A DNA stretch of 64,000 nucleotides from Conexibacter sp. CPCC 205762 (GCF_030646155.1 NZ_JAUTDN010000020.1:31028-95027); one strand, 5' to 3'; shown: positions 16,446 to 27,329, counted from the first letter of the stretch. Notes: generated from the letters alone by a model not told the origin. Numbers and translations: made by a program.

Positions 16446-16518
16446 CACGGGAGACGGGGCTCGAACCCGCAACCATCGGCTTAGAAGGCCGGTGCTCTAC
16501 CAATTGAGCTACTCCCGC
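16446..16518 (-). tRNA. tRNA-Arg(UCU)
   Basis: A complete cloverleaf reads on the minus strand. The acceptor arms are GCGGGAG/CTCCCGT, the D arm is GCTC-AATTGGTA-GAGC, the anticodon loop is CTTCTAA with anticodon TCT, and the T arm is GCGGG-TTCGAGC-CCCGT. CCA is not encoded. It decodes AGA/AGG, and AGA is common in the genes here. It ends 52 bp before the ArgRS-like start codon in the same orientation, so it may share that operon's promoter. Confidence 0.95.
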
Positions 16519-16608
16519 ATGTATTCCTGGCGACAACACCGCGCGGGGGCACTCGCCAAGCTCAGATGAGTCTAGAGGAGTCGCGCGATTCGCGGCGGCT
16601 CGACCGCA

Positions 16609-17862
16609 TCAGGCCGCGCTCTCGGCCGGCAGTGCCCGCGGCTGGCGGTCGCGCAGCGTGAGCAGGAGCGCCGCCACCTCGGGGTCGGTGCCGAGATCCA
16701 TCGCGTGCTCGGCGGCCGCGATCGCGTCGCTGACGCGGTCGGTGCGGGCGAGCGCGTGGGCGTAGCGCGACCACGCCGGCGGGCTCTCGGGCGCGAGCAC
16801 GGTCGCCGCCTCGCAGGCGGTCACCTCGGCGCCGACATCGCCGCTCAGCTGGTGGACGAGCGCGAGGTCGAGCAGCCCCTCCAGCGTCGGCATCAGGTCG
16901 CGCGCGGTCTCCAGCGCGCTCTGCGCGCCCTCGCGGTCGCCGAGCCGCAGTCGCAGGCGGCCGAGCCGCTCCCATGCGGAGGCGTCGGAGGGCGCGACCG
17001 CGGTCTCACGCGCGGCCGCGTCGCGCGCGAGGTCATACGCGCGCATGTCCTCGTAGATGCGCGCGGCGAAGCGATACGGCGCCGGCCGGTCGCTCTCGAC
17101 GCGGATCCAGTCGCGGACCGTGCGTGCGGCCGCCGGCAGGTTGCCCGACTGCCAGAAGGCGACGGTCAGCTGGCGCAGCACGACCGGGTTTCTCGGATCC
17201 GAGTCGCGCGCGTAGACGAGCCGTCTGGCGGCCAGCGCCGGGTCGCCCTCGGCGAGCGCGTGCTGGGCGGCGGTCATGAAGCGCTGGACGCGGTCGGCCG
17301 CCGGGTCCGGTCTGGAGAAGTCGACGAACTGCAGCGAGCCGGCGGGGATCGTGCGGACGCCGATCTGGAACTTGACGCGCGCCCACTGCTGCACGTCGTC
17401 GCCGTCGCCGGAGAAGTAGATGCCGGTGACCGAGCCGACGCCCCACTCGGGGTAGGAGAGGCAGCGCGCGTAGCGGTGGACGACCGAGTGCGCGGGCGCC
17501 TGCGAGCCGAACGGGTCGTTCTCGGCGCGCTCTCTGTCCTCGGCGGCGCGGCGCTGCGCCTCCTCGTAGGCGCGCCGGCCCTCCTCCGCGCGCGCTCTGC
17601 GGGCGGCTGCGGCGGAGACCTTGACGGCGTTGGCGGAGACCTTGCCGCCGCGCGAGGTCTCGGCCAGTCTCTCGAGCTGGTCGGCGGCCTCGTTGATCGC
17701 CTGCAGGTGGCGCTGGTGCTCGTGCTGACGGCCGGGCGGAGCGATGTCCGGATGCCAGACCTTCGCCATTCTGCGGCGCGCCAGCTGGACCGCCCGCTTG
17801 TCGAACGGCGGCTCCAGCTCCAGCAGGAGGATCGCTTGCTCGATGTCGAAGATCGCGGCCAT
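16609..17862 (-). CDS. J-domain protein with TPR repeats
   Basis: A 417-residue protein. The N-terminus is a J domain with the essential HPD tripeptide (KVWHPDIAP, about residues 34-42), so it should stimulate an Hsp70 partner. A charged Arg/Glu helix follows (about 75-115), then a small beta-rich region, and from about residue 190 a series of helix pairs of TPR type (for example PSDASAWERLGRLRLRLGD). TPRs suggest it delivers specific protein clients to DnaK. No Zn-finger or classical DnaJ C-terminal domain is present. It diverges from ettA across 94 bp. Confidence 0.8.
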   Translation of the reverse strand: MAAIFDIEQAILLLELEPPFDKRAVQLARRRMAKVWHPDIAPPGRQHEHQRHLQAINEAADQLERLAETSRGGKVSANAVKVSAAAARRARAEEGRRAYEEAQRRAAEDRERAENDPFGSQAPAHSVVHRYARCLSYPEWGVGSVTGIYFSGDGDDVQQWARVKFQIGVRTIPAGSLQFVDFSRPDPAADRVQRFMTAAQHALAEGDPALAARRLVYARDSDPRNPVVLRQLTVAFWQSGNLPAAARTVRDWIRVESDRPAPYRFAARIYEDMRAYDLARDAAARETAVAPSDASAWERLGRLRLRLGDREGAQSALETARDLMPTLEGLLDLALVHQLSGDVGAEVTACEAATVLAPESPPAWSRYAHALARTDRVSDAIAAAEHAMDLGTDPEVAALLLTLRDRQPRALPAESAA

Positions 17863-17956
17863 GAAGAACCAAGGCTAGCGACGCCGCGGGTGCGCCGGCA
17901 GCCTTGTCAGTGCCTGGAATCGGTGCTACGGCGCGCGATCTCTATCCTCCGTCAGC

Positions 17957-19612
<1,656 letters not shown>

Positions 19613-19618
19613 CGCGGA

Positions 19619-20725
19619 TCAGCGCAGCGACAGCTCGTCGTCGGCGTAGGTGACGCCGAGCTGTCGCAGCAGCACCTGGCGCGGGCCGGCCTCGACCTGG
19701 CCCGCGACGTGGGCGCGCAGGCCCAGCTCGCGCGCGGCGGCGACGACCTGCTCGCCGCTGCCGGCGGCGCTGTAGACGGCGAGGCCGGCGCCCATGTTGA
19801 AGGTGCCGTACGCCTCGCGCGCGTCGAGCCCGAGCTGCTGCACGAGGAAGGCGAGCACCTCGGGGACCTGCGGCAGCGTCTCGATCGCGTACGTCAGCGG
19901 CTTGTCGGCCCGCATCAGCTTGCGGAAGCCGTGGCCGGTGACGTGGCTGAGGTAGCTGACCGGGACCTGCTGGCTCACGAGCGCCTCGACGAGGCCGGCG
20001 TAGAGCAGCGTCGGCTCCAGCAGCGCGGCGCCGTAGCTCGCGCCCGAGTCCAGTCTCGTCGCGTAGCCCTGCGGCAGTCTCGCCGCGACCGTGCGCGCGA
20101 GCGTCGCGCCGTTGGCGTGCAGCCCGCTGGAGTCGACCAGCACGATCTCGTCGCCGGCGGCCAGCCTGTCGCCGAGGATCGGCCGCGCGCCGTCCGGGAT
20201 GCGGCCGATCGCGCTGCCGGCCAGCTCGAGGTGGTCGGGCGAGACGAGACCCGGCAGGCTCGGCGACTCGCCTCCGCCCCAGACCGCGCCGGCGTCGCGG
20301 CAGGCGCGCTCCCAGCCGCGCACGAGCTGGCCGAGCCGGTCGCCGCGGCCGTACCAGGCGGCGTCGCCGGTCGCGAAGTAGGCGTTGACGACGACCGGCA
20401 GCGCGCCGACGCAGATCAGGTCGTTGACGATCGCGGCGACGGCGTCGTAGGCGATCGCGTCGTAGCGGCCGTCACCGCCCTCCGCCTCGACCGCGGTGCC
20501 GATCAGCGACTTCGTCCCCAGCCCCTCGACGACGAACGAGAGCGTCTCGCTGCCGATCTCCAGCACCAGCGCCGACTCGCCGCGCGAGGCGTCGTCGATG
20601 CGCGCGCCGCGGGCGAGCGCGAGCGCCGAGGTCGCGCGCGCGGCGGCGACCGCCTCGCGCTTGGCGTGGTCGAGCGCGTCGTAGTCGACGCCGCTCGCGG
20701 CATAGGCGGATCTCGCGTCGGACAT
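19619..20725 (-). CDS. purM: AIR synthase (PurM)-like protein
   Basis: A 368-residue PurM-superfamily protein. The N-terminus YAASGVDYDALDHAK corresponds to the PurM 'Y..AGVD' start. GLGTKSLIG, NDLICVGALPVVVNAYFATGD, the ATP/substrate segment VDSSGLHANG and HVTGHGFRKLM are all PurM-like. The reaction would be cyclisation of FGAM to aminoimidazole ribotide in purine synthesis. It is somewhat longer than E. coli PurM (345), and the neighbourhood is not purine-related, so a related AIR-synthase-like function remains possible. The CocE-like gene lies 59 bp upstream in the same direction. Confidence 0.75.
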   Translation of the reverse strand: MSDARSAYAASGVDYDALDHAKREAVAAARATSALALARGARIDDASRGESALVLEIGSETLSFVVEGLGTKSLIGTAVEAEGGDGRYDAIAYDAVAAIVNDLICVGALPVVVNAYFATGDAAWYGRGDRLGQLVRGWERACRDAGAVWGGGESPSLPGLVSPDHLELAGSAIGRIPDGARPILGDRLAAGDEIVLVDSSGLHANGATLARTVAARLPQGYATRLDSGASYGAALLEPTLLYAGLVEALVSQQVPVSYLSHVTGHGFRKLMRADKPLTYAIETLPQVPEVLAFLVQQLGLDAREAYGTFNMGAGLAVYSAAGSGEQVVAAARELGLRAHVAGQVEAGPRQVLLRQLGVTYADDELSLR

Positions 20726-20784
20726 GCGGCCGATCGTAGAGGTTCGGCGCGCGCTGCCGCCGCCCGGCGCGCCGCCGCGGCGGC

Positions 20785-22551
20785 TCAGCCGCCGAACTGG
20801 TCGGCGCCCGCCAGCAGCGGCAGCAGCAGCCGCGAGCTGGAGCGGACGCTGTGGCGCGCCGCATCTCCCACCACCGCATGGCGGAACGACATCACCGTCG
20901 GCAGACCGCCGTCGTCGGCGCTGGCGAGCACGAGCCGGATGCGATGGCCGGCGGCGAAGCGGCGGGCGTTGGGGACGAGCGGGATGCGGTACGAGACGAC
21001 CTCGCCCGGCGGCACCGCCCGCGGCGTGCGACAGCGCAGCAGCGGGGCGCCGGGCCGGCTCGCCGCCTCGTCGACCGCGCGCAGGCTCGCGCGCAGCCAG
21101 CCCGCGGTCACGTCGGTGACCGCGCCGTCCGGCGCGACGTCCTGCAGCGTCGCGATCCAAGCCGCGTCAGGCACCGTCGTCGCCGCGTCGAGCCGCAGCT
21201 CGAGCTCGCCGACGAGGTCCACGTCGGCGGTCAGCGTCTCGCTCTCCCACGTCAGCGACGCGGGCAGCGCGGGCGCGGGTGCGCCCTTGGGCCGTCTCAC
21301 CGTCTCCGGCAGGAAGCGGTAGTCGCGCGCGCCCGGCTCGCCCTCGGCGGCGGCGAGCAGGCCGTCGGCGCGCAGCGCCAGCTCGACCTGCACCGCGCCG
21401 GGCGGAGGCCACGTCTCGGCGGTGCGGACCTCGTCGTCGGCGCCGGGCAGCACGTAGCGGATCGGCGGTCCCTCCATGATGCCCGTGTCGGCGCCCTTGA
21501 GCCAGTGGTCGAACCATGCCAGCGCCTCGACGTGGAGGCTCTCCCACGGCCACGTCAGGCCGCCGCTGCCGAGCATCCCCATCCGCGTCGGAGCGGTCGC
21601 CGAGAGCGTCTTCCAAAGGGCGAAGGTCGCGGGCAGGTGCAGCGGCACGTTGTCCCAGTCGCAGCCGAGGTAGACCGGGACCTCCAGCCCTTCCAGCAGC
21701 GGCAGCAGGTCGCGCTCGTCCCAGAAGGCGTCGCGCAGCGGATGGTCTGCGACGACCTCGCTCCACAGCTCGTCCCACTCCGGCGCGTAGCGCATCCGCA
21801 TCACCGCACCGAGCGTCGACAGCGCCGCCTCGCCGTTGAAGTGCTCCAGCCGCGCGTGGACCCGCTCGCTCTTGAGCAGCCGCGCGCCCAGCTCGGCGGC
21901 GCGGCTGCGGAAGAGGCGGTCGCCCTTGTCGGCGAGTCCGCCGACGCCGGCGATCCAGTTGGCGACGAAGGTCTCGCTGCGGAGGCCGTGGTGGTAGGTC
22001 GCCTCGTAGGCGTCGGCCGTGGCCGCGAGCGGGAAGATCGCGCGCAGGTGCGGAGGGCGCGCCGCGGCGGCCGCCAGCTGCGCCATCGCGAAGTAGCTGA
22101 TGCCGATCATCCCGACGCGGCCGTCGCACCACGGCTGCGCCGCCGCCCACTCGACCAGATCGTGCAGGTCGCCGCGCTCGGTCGCGTCGAGGAAGGTGAA
22201 GGTGCCGCCCGAGCCGCCGGTGCCGCGCAGGTTCGCGATCACGTGGACGTAGCCGCGCGGGACCCAGAAGTCGGTCGCGCCCGCCTCCACGAAGCCCATC
22301 GGCGCGCCGCTGTTCTGGATCTGGCGCGGGTAACAGGAGGCGGCGATCAGCGCCGGGAAGCGGCCCTCGGCGTCGGGTCGGTGGACATCGGCGAGCAGCG
22401 TGACGCCGTCGCGCATCGACACCGTGACGTCCTCGTCGCTGCGGACTCCGTGCTGCGGTCGCGAAAGCCCGCGATAGTCGCGTCCCATCGTCTGCGGCCC
22501 GTTGAGGCGGCGCTGGCCGGCCTCGGTCCCTGCTGCTCTCGCGATCTCCAT
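20785..22551 (-). CDS. CocE/NonD family alpha/beta hydrolase
   Basis: A 588-residue serine hydrolase of the cocaine esterase / X-Pro dipeptidyl-peptidase (S15) type. The nucleophile elbow is GISYFAM and the oxyanion region is ANLRGTGGSGGTF. A C-terminal jelly-roll domain (from about 390) ends in the usual GHRIRLVLASADDG segment. No signal peptide is visible, so it is probably cytoplasmic. Substrates are esters or amides such as alpha-amino-acid esters or acylated drugs, not predictable here. Confidence 0.9.
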   Translation of the reverse strand: MEIARAAGTEAGQRRLNGPQTMGRDYRGLSRPQHGVRSDEDVTVSMRDGVTLLADVHRPDAEGRFPALIAASCYPRQIQNSGAPMGFVEAGATDFWVPRGYVHVIANLRGTGGSGGTFTFLDATERGDLHDLVEWAAAQPWCDGRVGMIGISYFAMAQLAAAAARPPHLRAIFPLAATADAYEATYHHGLRSETFVANWIAGVGGLADKGDRLFRSRAAELGARLLKSERVHARLEHFNGEAALSTLGAVMRMRYAPEWDELWSEVVADHPLRDAFWDERDLLPLLEGLEVPVYLGCDWDNVPLHLPATFALWKTLSATAPTRMGMLGSGGLTWPWESLHVEALAWFDHWLKGADTGIMEGPPIRYVLPGADDEVRTAETWPPPGAVQVELALRADGLLAAAEGEPGARDYRFLPETVRRPKGAPAPALPASLTWESETLTADVDLVGELELRLDAATTVPDAAWIATLQDVAPDGAVTDVTAGWLRASLRAVDEAASRPGAPLLRCRTPRAVPPGEVVSYRIPLVPNARRFAAGHRIRLVLASADDGGLPTVMSFRHAVVGDAARHSVRSSSRLLLPLLAGADQFGG

Positions 22552-22597
22552 CGGCGCACTTCATCACAGCCCCGACGGGCGCCGATAGGGTTCGGCC

Positions 22598-23455
22598 ATG
22601 ACTCAGCTTTCAAGAGCCGTGCTGATCACGGGCTGCTCGTCGGGGATCGGGCGCGCGACCGCGCTGCGGCTCGCCGCCGCCGGCTGGCCGGTGTGGGCGA
22701 GCGCCCGCCGCGTCGAGTCGATCGCCGACCTCGGCGCCGCCGGCTGCAGGCTGCTGGCGCTCGACGTCACCGACGAGGCGTCGATGGCCGCGGCGGTCGC
22801 CGAGGTCGAACGCGAGGCCGGCGCGATCGGCGTGCTGATCAACAACGCCGGCTACAGCCAGAGCGGCGCCGTCGAGACGGTCCCGCTCGACGCCGTCCGC
22901 AGGCAGTTCGAGACGAACGTCTTCGGACTCGCGCGGCTGACGCAGCTGGCGCTGCCGGCGATGCGCGCGCAGGGCTGGGGCAAGGTCGTCAACCTCGGCT
23001 CGATGGGCGGCCGCCTGACCTTCCCGGGCGGCGGCTGGTACCACGCGACCAAGTACGCGCTGGAGGCGCTCAGCGACGCGCTGCGGTTCGAGGTCGCCGG
23101 CTTCGGGATCGACGTGATCCTCGTCGAGCCGGGCCTGATCACGACCTCGTTCGGTGACACGGCCGGCGCGTCGCTGGCCGACGCAGGCGACGCCGCCGCC
23201 GACGGCGACCCCTACGCCCACTTCAACGCGACCGTCGGCGCGGTCACGAAGGGCGCCTACGAGGGCCCGCTGCGGCTGTTCGGCGGCGGCCCGGAACGGG
23301 TCGCGAAGGCGATCGACAAGGCGATCTCGAAGAAGCGCGCCCCGACCCGCGTCGTCGTCACCCCGTCGGCGCGGACGACCATCCCGCTGCGCAGAATCCT
23401 CCCCGACCGCGCCTGGGACGCCGCCATGCGCCAGCAGTTCCCGCAGCCGAGATAG
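22598..23455 (+). CDS. Short-chain dehydrogenase/reductase
   Basis: A 285-residue classical SDR: TGCSSGIG (NAD(P) binding), NNAG, catalytic Ser in NLGSMGG, and YHATK with catalytic Tyr and Lys. Arginines after the second strand (ASARRVE) suggest NADP(H). The C-terminal extension (about 250-285) is like retinol-dehydrogenase-type SDRs found in lipid metabolism. It diverges from the CocE-like gene with a 46-bp gap. Confidence 0.92.
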   Translation: MTQLSRAVLITGCSSGIGRATALRLAAAGWPVWASARRVESIADLGAAGCRLLALDVTDEASMAAAVAEVEREAGAIGVLINNAGYSQSGAVETVPLDAVRRQFETNVFGLARLTQLALPAMRAQGWGKVVNLGSMGGRLTFPGGGWYHATKYALEALSDALRFEVAGFGIDVILVEPGLITTSFGDTAGASLADAGDAAADGDPYAHFNATVGAVTKGAYEGPLRLFGGGPERVAKAIDKAISKKRAPTRVVVTPSARTTIPLRRILPDRAWDAAMRQQFPQPR

Positions 23456-23468
23456 GGTCGACGCCCTT

Positions 23469-23494
23469 GGGAGGTCGCCCGGGGGCGACCTCCC
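23469..23494. terminator. Convergent-gene terminator hairpin
   Basis: GGGAGGTCGCCC and GGGCGACCTCCC form a perfect 12-bp stem with a 2-nt gap between the arms, placed between the convergent SDR and HAD genes. There is no U tract, as is usual in high-GC Actinobacteria, so it acts as a stem-only or bidirectional terminator. Confidence 0.7.
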
Positions 23495-23497
23495 GGC

Positions 23498-24211
23498 TCA
23501 GACGAGCTGGTCGATCAGCGCGCCGACGGCGGCCGCGTCGGCGGCGACGTGGTCGGCGCCGGCGGCGGTCAGCTCGGGGGCGCGGAAGCGGCCGGTCTCG
23601 ACGGCGATGCAGCGGACCTCGTCGGCGTGGGCGCAGGCGACGTCGCGCGGGGTGTCGCCGATCACGACGCTGCGCTCGCGCGCGTGCGGCGGGGCGCCGT
23701 CGGCGGCGGCGCGGGCCCGGGCGATCGCGGGCAGGTCGGTGCGGTCCTCGCTGTCGGAGCCGAAGCCGCCGGGGCCGCCGGCGAACCAGTGGCCGATGCC
23801 GGCGTGGCGCAGCTTGACGCGCGCGATCGTCTCGTAGTTGCCGGTCACGAGCGCCAGCCGCACGTCGTTGCGCGCGGCCAGCGCGCCGAGCAGCTCCGGC
23901 ACGCCCGGCAGCACGAACTGGCTCAGGTCCGCCGGGCAGGTGCGGGCGTAGATCTCGCCGGTCGCGACGCGCACGTCGTCGGCGCGCGCGTCGATCCGCT
24001 CGGCCGAGACGTCGTGCGCGAGCAGGATCGCGCGCGCGATCTCCGGGTCGGTGCGGCCGGCCGGGTCGTAGGAGCGCACGAGCGAGCGGTCGATCGCCGG
24101 CAGCCCGTGCACCTCTCTCAGCGCGGCGTGTAGCGCGGCGGCATGGGCCTCCGTCGCGCCCGCCAGCAGCGTGCCGTCGATGTCGAACAGCAGCAGCAGC
24201 TCGTCGGCCAT
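23498..24211 (-). CDS. HAD-superfamily phosphatase (Gph-like)
   Basis: A 237-residue HAD hydrolase: motif I FDIDGTLL, motif II LVTGNYE, and the C-terminal motif IGDTPRDVACA. A cap domain inserted after motif I matches the phosphoglycolate-phosphatase subfamily. It would dephosphorylate a small metabolite. It follows the M42 peptidase by 13 bp, the last gene of a minus-strand run that starts with aconitase. Confidence 0.88.
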   Translation of the reverse strand: MADELLLLFDIDGTLLAGATEAHAAALHAALREVHGLPAIDRSLVRSYDPAGRTDPEIARAILLAHDVSAERIDARADDVRVATGEIYARTCPADLSQFVLPGVPELLGALAARNDVRLALVTGNYETIARVKLRHAGIGHWFAGGPGGFGSDSEDRTDLPAIARARAAADGAPPHARERSVVIGDTPRDVACAHADEVRCIAVETGRFRAPELTAAGADHVAADAAAVGALIDQLV

Positions 24212-24224
24212 CGCGCGCCCCTTC

Positions 24225-25280
24225 CTATCGCAGCAGCGAGGTGTCAGCCGTCAGCTTCTGCGTGAAGGCCGCGATCAGCTTCGCCGTGTTGTGGACGTCG
24301 TCGAGCTGGACCATCTCGACCGGCGAGTGCATGTAGCGCAGCGGGACCGAGACGACCGCGGTCGGGATGCCGCCGCGCGTCAGGTGGACGACGTCGCCGT
24401 CGGTACCGGTCGCGCGGCCGGCGGCGGAGATCGTGAAGGGGATGCTCTGCTCCTCCGCGGTCTCGATCAGCAGCTCCGCGATCAGCGGGTGGATCATCGA
24501 GCCGCGCGTGATCGAGGGGCCGGAGCCGAACGGCTGTCTCGACAGCTCGCCGAGCGAGATGCCCGGCTGGTCGGTCGCGAAGGTGACGTCGACGACGACG
24601 GCGACCTGCGGTCTGAGCGAGAAGACGCTCGTGCGCGAGCCGACGAGGTTCGTCTCCTCCTGCACCGCCGCGACGGCCGCGACGTCGCCCGGCGCGCCGC
24701 CGGCCTCGGCGACCAGGCGCGCGACCTCGAAGGCGACGAAGGCGCCGATGCGGTTGTCCATCGCGCGCGAGACGACGCGGTCGTTCGGCAGCTCGATCGG
24801 CTCGCCGGCGATCACCGCGACGTCGCCGACGCGCGTCAGCGAGCGGGCCTCGTCGCCGTCTCTGGCGCCGATGTCGATGTGCAGGTCCTTCAGCTCCGGG
24901 ACGTTCTTGCGGTCGTCGGCCTTCATCAGGTGGATCGGCTTCTTGCCGATCACGCCGTCGCGCTCGCCGCCCTTCGTCAGCAGCTTGACGCGCTGGCCGA
25001 CGAGGATGATCGGGTCCCAGCCGCCGACGCCCTCGAAGCGCAGGAAGCCGTCGTCGTCGATGTGCGTGACGATCACGCCGATCTCGTCGATGTGGCCGAT
25101 GACGGCGGTCAGCGGACCGCCTGCCGTCCCTCTCACGCGCGCGACCGAGGAGCCGACGACGTCGGCGCTCACGTCGGCGAACGCGGCGGCGGCCTCGCGC
25201 CAGACCGTCGCGACCGGGGTCTCGTACCCGGACGGGCCGGGCGTGGTCAGCAGCTTGCGGAGGATGTCGGGCGTCGGCAT
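24225..25280 (-). CDS. M42 family glutamyl aminopeptidase
   Basis: A 351-residue dinuclear metallo-aminopeptidase. The metal and catalytic residues sit in GHIDEIGVIV (His, Asp), MDNRIGAF (bridging Asp), AVQEETNLVGS (Glu-Glu) and VVVDVTFATD (Asp), with the last His in LRYMHSPVE. M42 enzymes form dodecameric tetrahedral (TET) particles that trim short peptides. The start is 9 bp after the alpha/beta hydrolase stop, so they are co-transcribed. Confidence 0.93.
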   Translation of the reverse strand: MPTPDILRKLLTTPGPSGYETPVATVWREAAAAFADVSADVVGSSVARVRGTAGGPLTAVIGHIDEIGVIVTHIDDDGFLRFEGVGGWDPIILVGQRVKLLTKGGERDGVIGKKPIHLMKADDRKNVPELKDLHIDIGARDGDEARSLTRVGDVAVIAGEPIELPNDRVVSRAMDNRIGAFVAFEVARLVAEAGGAPGDVAAVAAVQEETNLVGSRTSVFSLRPQVAVVVDVTFATDQPGISLGELSRQPFGSGPSITRGSMIHPLIAELLIETAEEQSIPFTISAAGRATGTDGDVVHLTRGGIPTAVVSVPLRYMHSPVEMVQLDDVHNTAKLIAAFTQKLTADTSLLR

Positions 25281-25289
25281 GTCAGCAGC

Positions 25290-27329
25290 CTAGCGTGCGC
25301 TCCGACCGGCCAGCAGGGGTGACGGGGACACCTCCAGCGGCTGCAGCGCGCCGGCCAGCCGCCGCGCCCGCTGCAGCTGCGCCCGCAGCTCGCCCGACGT
25401 CGGGAAGGCGAGCGCGACCGCGCCGCCGTCTCCGGCCGATGCGCTGCTCGCAGGCGTGGCGAGGAGCGCGTCGAGCGACATGTCCACGCGCCGCCCGCCG
25501 AGCCGCCCGACGACCCGTCTGCCGAGCCGCAGCGTCCCGCGCGCGGCGTCACGGCCGCCGACGTGGACGACGATCGCGTCGTCGGCGCCCGCCGACGCGC
25601 CGACCCGGAAGCTCACGTGGACGCCGTCGACGATGCTGTAGCGGTGCAGCACGAAGCCGTCGTCGCCGACGCGCGCGTAGCCGCCGCGGAGCCCGCCGAA
25701 GGCGAGCGTGTTCACGTCGGCGCCGTCGCCGAGCAGCAGCGCGAACATCCGCACCACGAACTCCTGTGAGAAGCCGGACAGCGTCACCCCGGTCGCCGTC
25801 AGCGTGCGGCCGGCGCGGCCGGGCACGCCACGGGCCGGCCGCACCTGCGACAGCGAGCGCGGCGCCTGCGCCTGCGGTCTGAACGCGCGCGGCAGCGTCA
25901 GCCTGCAATCGCGCACGCGCCGGTCCGCGAAGAAGCGCGTGAGCGCTCGGCTGGAGCACTTCCCGAGGTCGGCGCCGAGGACGGAGTGGCCGGTCTCGGG
26001 AACCGTCACGAGCTGCGCCGACGGCATCCGCGCTGCGAGCGTCTCGGCGTCGCGGCGCGGCGTGCGCAGGTCGTCGTCGCCGGAGAGGATCAGCGTCGGC
26101 ACGTCCGGCAGCGGGCTGGCCGGCTGCACGATCGGCGACTCCGGCCAGTCTCGGCAGTAGTCGATCCCGCTGCGCCGCAGCGTGTCGCGGTCGAACGGCG
26201 CCAGCGACGCCGCCGGCAGCGCGGCGAGCAGCGTGCGGTAGGCCTGCTCGCGCTGGCCGATCGGCGTCCCCGCCGGCCACGGCACGCCGCCGTCCTCGCA
26301 GGTGGTGGCGACGAACAGCGCGTCGCTGTCGCCGCTGTCGCTGTCGAGGCCGGTCTGCTGACCGCCGAGCAGCTTCGCCAGCGGCGCCGTGTCGCCCTCC
26401 AGCGCGCTGCGCACGGCGGCCGGCACGGCGATCCGCGAGAACGGGTCGAAGTCGCCCTGTACCAGCAGGCCGAGCAGATGCTCGCGCGTGATCTTGACGG
26501 TGCGGGCGCGGCCGCGGCCGTCGTAACGGACGCCGCGCAGCACGCCGTCGCGGCCGATCTTCGCGACGAGGCGGCCGAGGTCGGCGCCGGCGTCGCGCGT
26601 GAAGCGGCAGGCCGAGCGGCCGGCGCAGAGCTGTCTCAGCACGCGCGGGACGGCCGTCAGCGTCGAGCGCATGAACGGGTCGACGCCCTCCGGCAGCACG
26701 ACCGAGTCGAGGATCAGCCGGCTGACGTGCTGCGGGTAGCGCGCGGCGTAGTCGAGCGCGACCTTCGTCCCGTAGGAGACGCCGAAGAGGGCGATTCTGT
26801 CGACGCCGAGCGCCGCGCGGACGGCCTCGACGTCGTCGACCGAGGCGGAGGTCGTGTAGGCGGCGCGGCGCGGGCCGAGCTGTCTGGCGCAGTTGGCGAC
26901 GGCGCGGTTGAGCGCGGCCGAGCCGTTCGTGCTGAGGCCCTTGCAGCGCAGCCGGCCGGAGTCGCCGGTGCCGCGCTGATCGAACGTGACGACGCGGCGC
27001 GAGCGCGCGGAGCTGCCGAGCATCGCGGCGATCTGCCGCACCAGCGGCGCGGCCGCCTGGCCGGGCCCGCCGGCGAGCGCGACGATCGTCCCGGCGGTGC
27101 GGCTGGTGCGCGCCGGCTGCACCCGCACGCGCAGCGAGACTCTGCCGGGCAGCGCTCCGGAGCGGTCGAGCGGGACGACGACGCGCCCGCACAGCAGCGG
27201 TCTCCCCCGCTCGCTCGTCGGGCAGCGTCTGAAGGCGGCGCCCGCCGTCGTGGTCAGCAACGTGGCGAGCAGCAGCGCTGCGATCGCCGTGAAAGCGGCG
27301 ACGCCGCGTGCCCGGTCCCCTTGGTTCAT
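25290..27329 (-). CDS. Exported alpha/beta hydrolase (TAP/S33 type)
   Basis: About 679 residues. A signal peptide or N-terminal anchor (AAFTAIAALLLATLLTTTAGA) is followed by a proteinase-like alpha/beta hydrolase: ALAGGPGQ, nucleophile GVSYGT, Asp in SGDDDLRTP, His in TGHSVLG. This is the arrangement of Streptomyces tripeptidyl aminopeptidase relatives. A C-terminal region of about 170 residues is beta-rich and unlike the hydrolase core; its role is unknown. I start at the ATG at 27329, which gives a normal signal peptide; a GTG at 27353 would add eight residues. Neither has a clear Shine-Dalgarno sequence. Confidence 0.85.
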   Translation of the reverse strand: MNQGDRARGVAAFTAIAALLLATLLTTTAGAAFRRCPTSERGRPLLCGRVVVPLDRSGALPGRVSLRVRVQPARTSRTAGTIVALAGGPGQAAAPLVRQIAAMLGSSARSRRVVTFDQRGTGDSGRLRCKGLSTNGSAALNRAVANCARQLGPRRAAYTTSASVDDVEAVRAALGVDRIALFGVSYGTKVALDYAARYPQHVSRLILDSVVLPEGVDPFMRSTLTAVPRVLRQLCAGRSACRFTRDAGADLGRLVAKIGRDGVLRGVRYDGRGRARTVKITREHLLGLLVQGDFDPFSRIAVPAAVRSALEGDTAPLAKLLGGQQTGLDSDSGDSDALFVATTCEDGGVPWPAGTPIGQREQAYRTLLAALPAASLAPFDRDTLRRSGIDYCRDWPESPIVQPASPLPDVPTLILSGDDDLRTPRRDAETLAARMPSAQLVTVPETGHSVLGADLGKCSSRALTRFFADRRVRDCRLTLPRAFRPQAQAPRSLSQVRPARGVPGRAGRTLTATGVTLSGFSQEFVVRMFALLLGDGADVNTLAFGGLRGGYARVGDDGFVLHRYSIVDGVHVSFRVGASAGADDAIVVHVGGRDAARGTLRLGRRVVGRLGGRRVDMSLDALLATPASSASAGDGGAVALAFPTSGELRAQLQRARRLAGALQPLEVSPSPLLAGRSAR

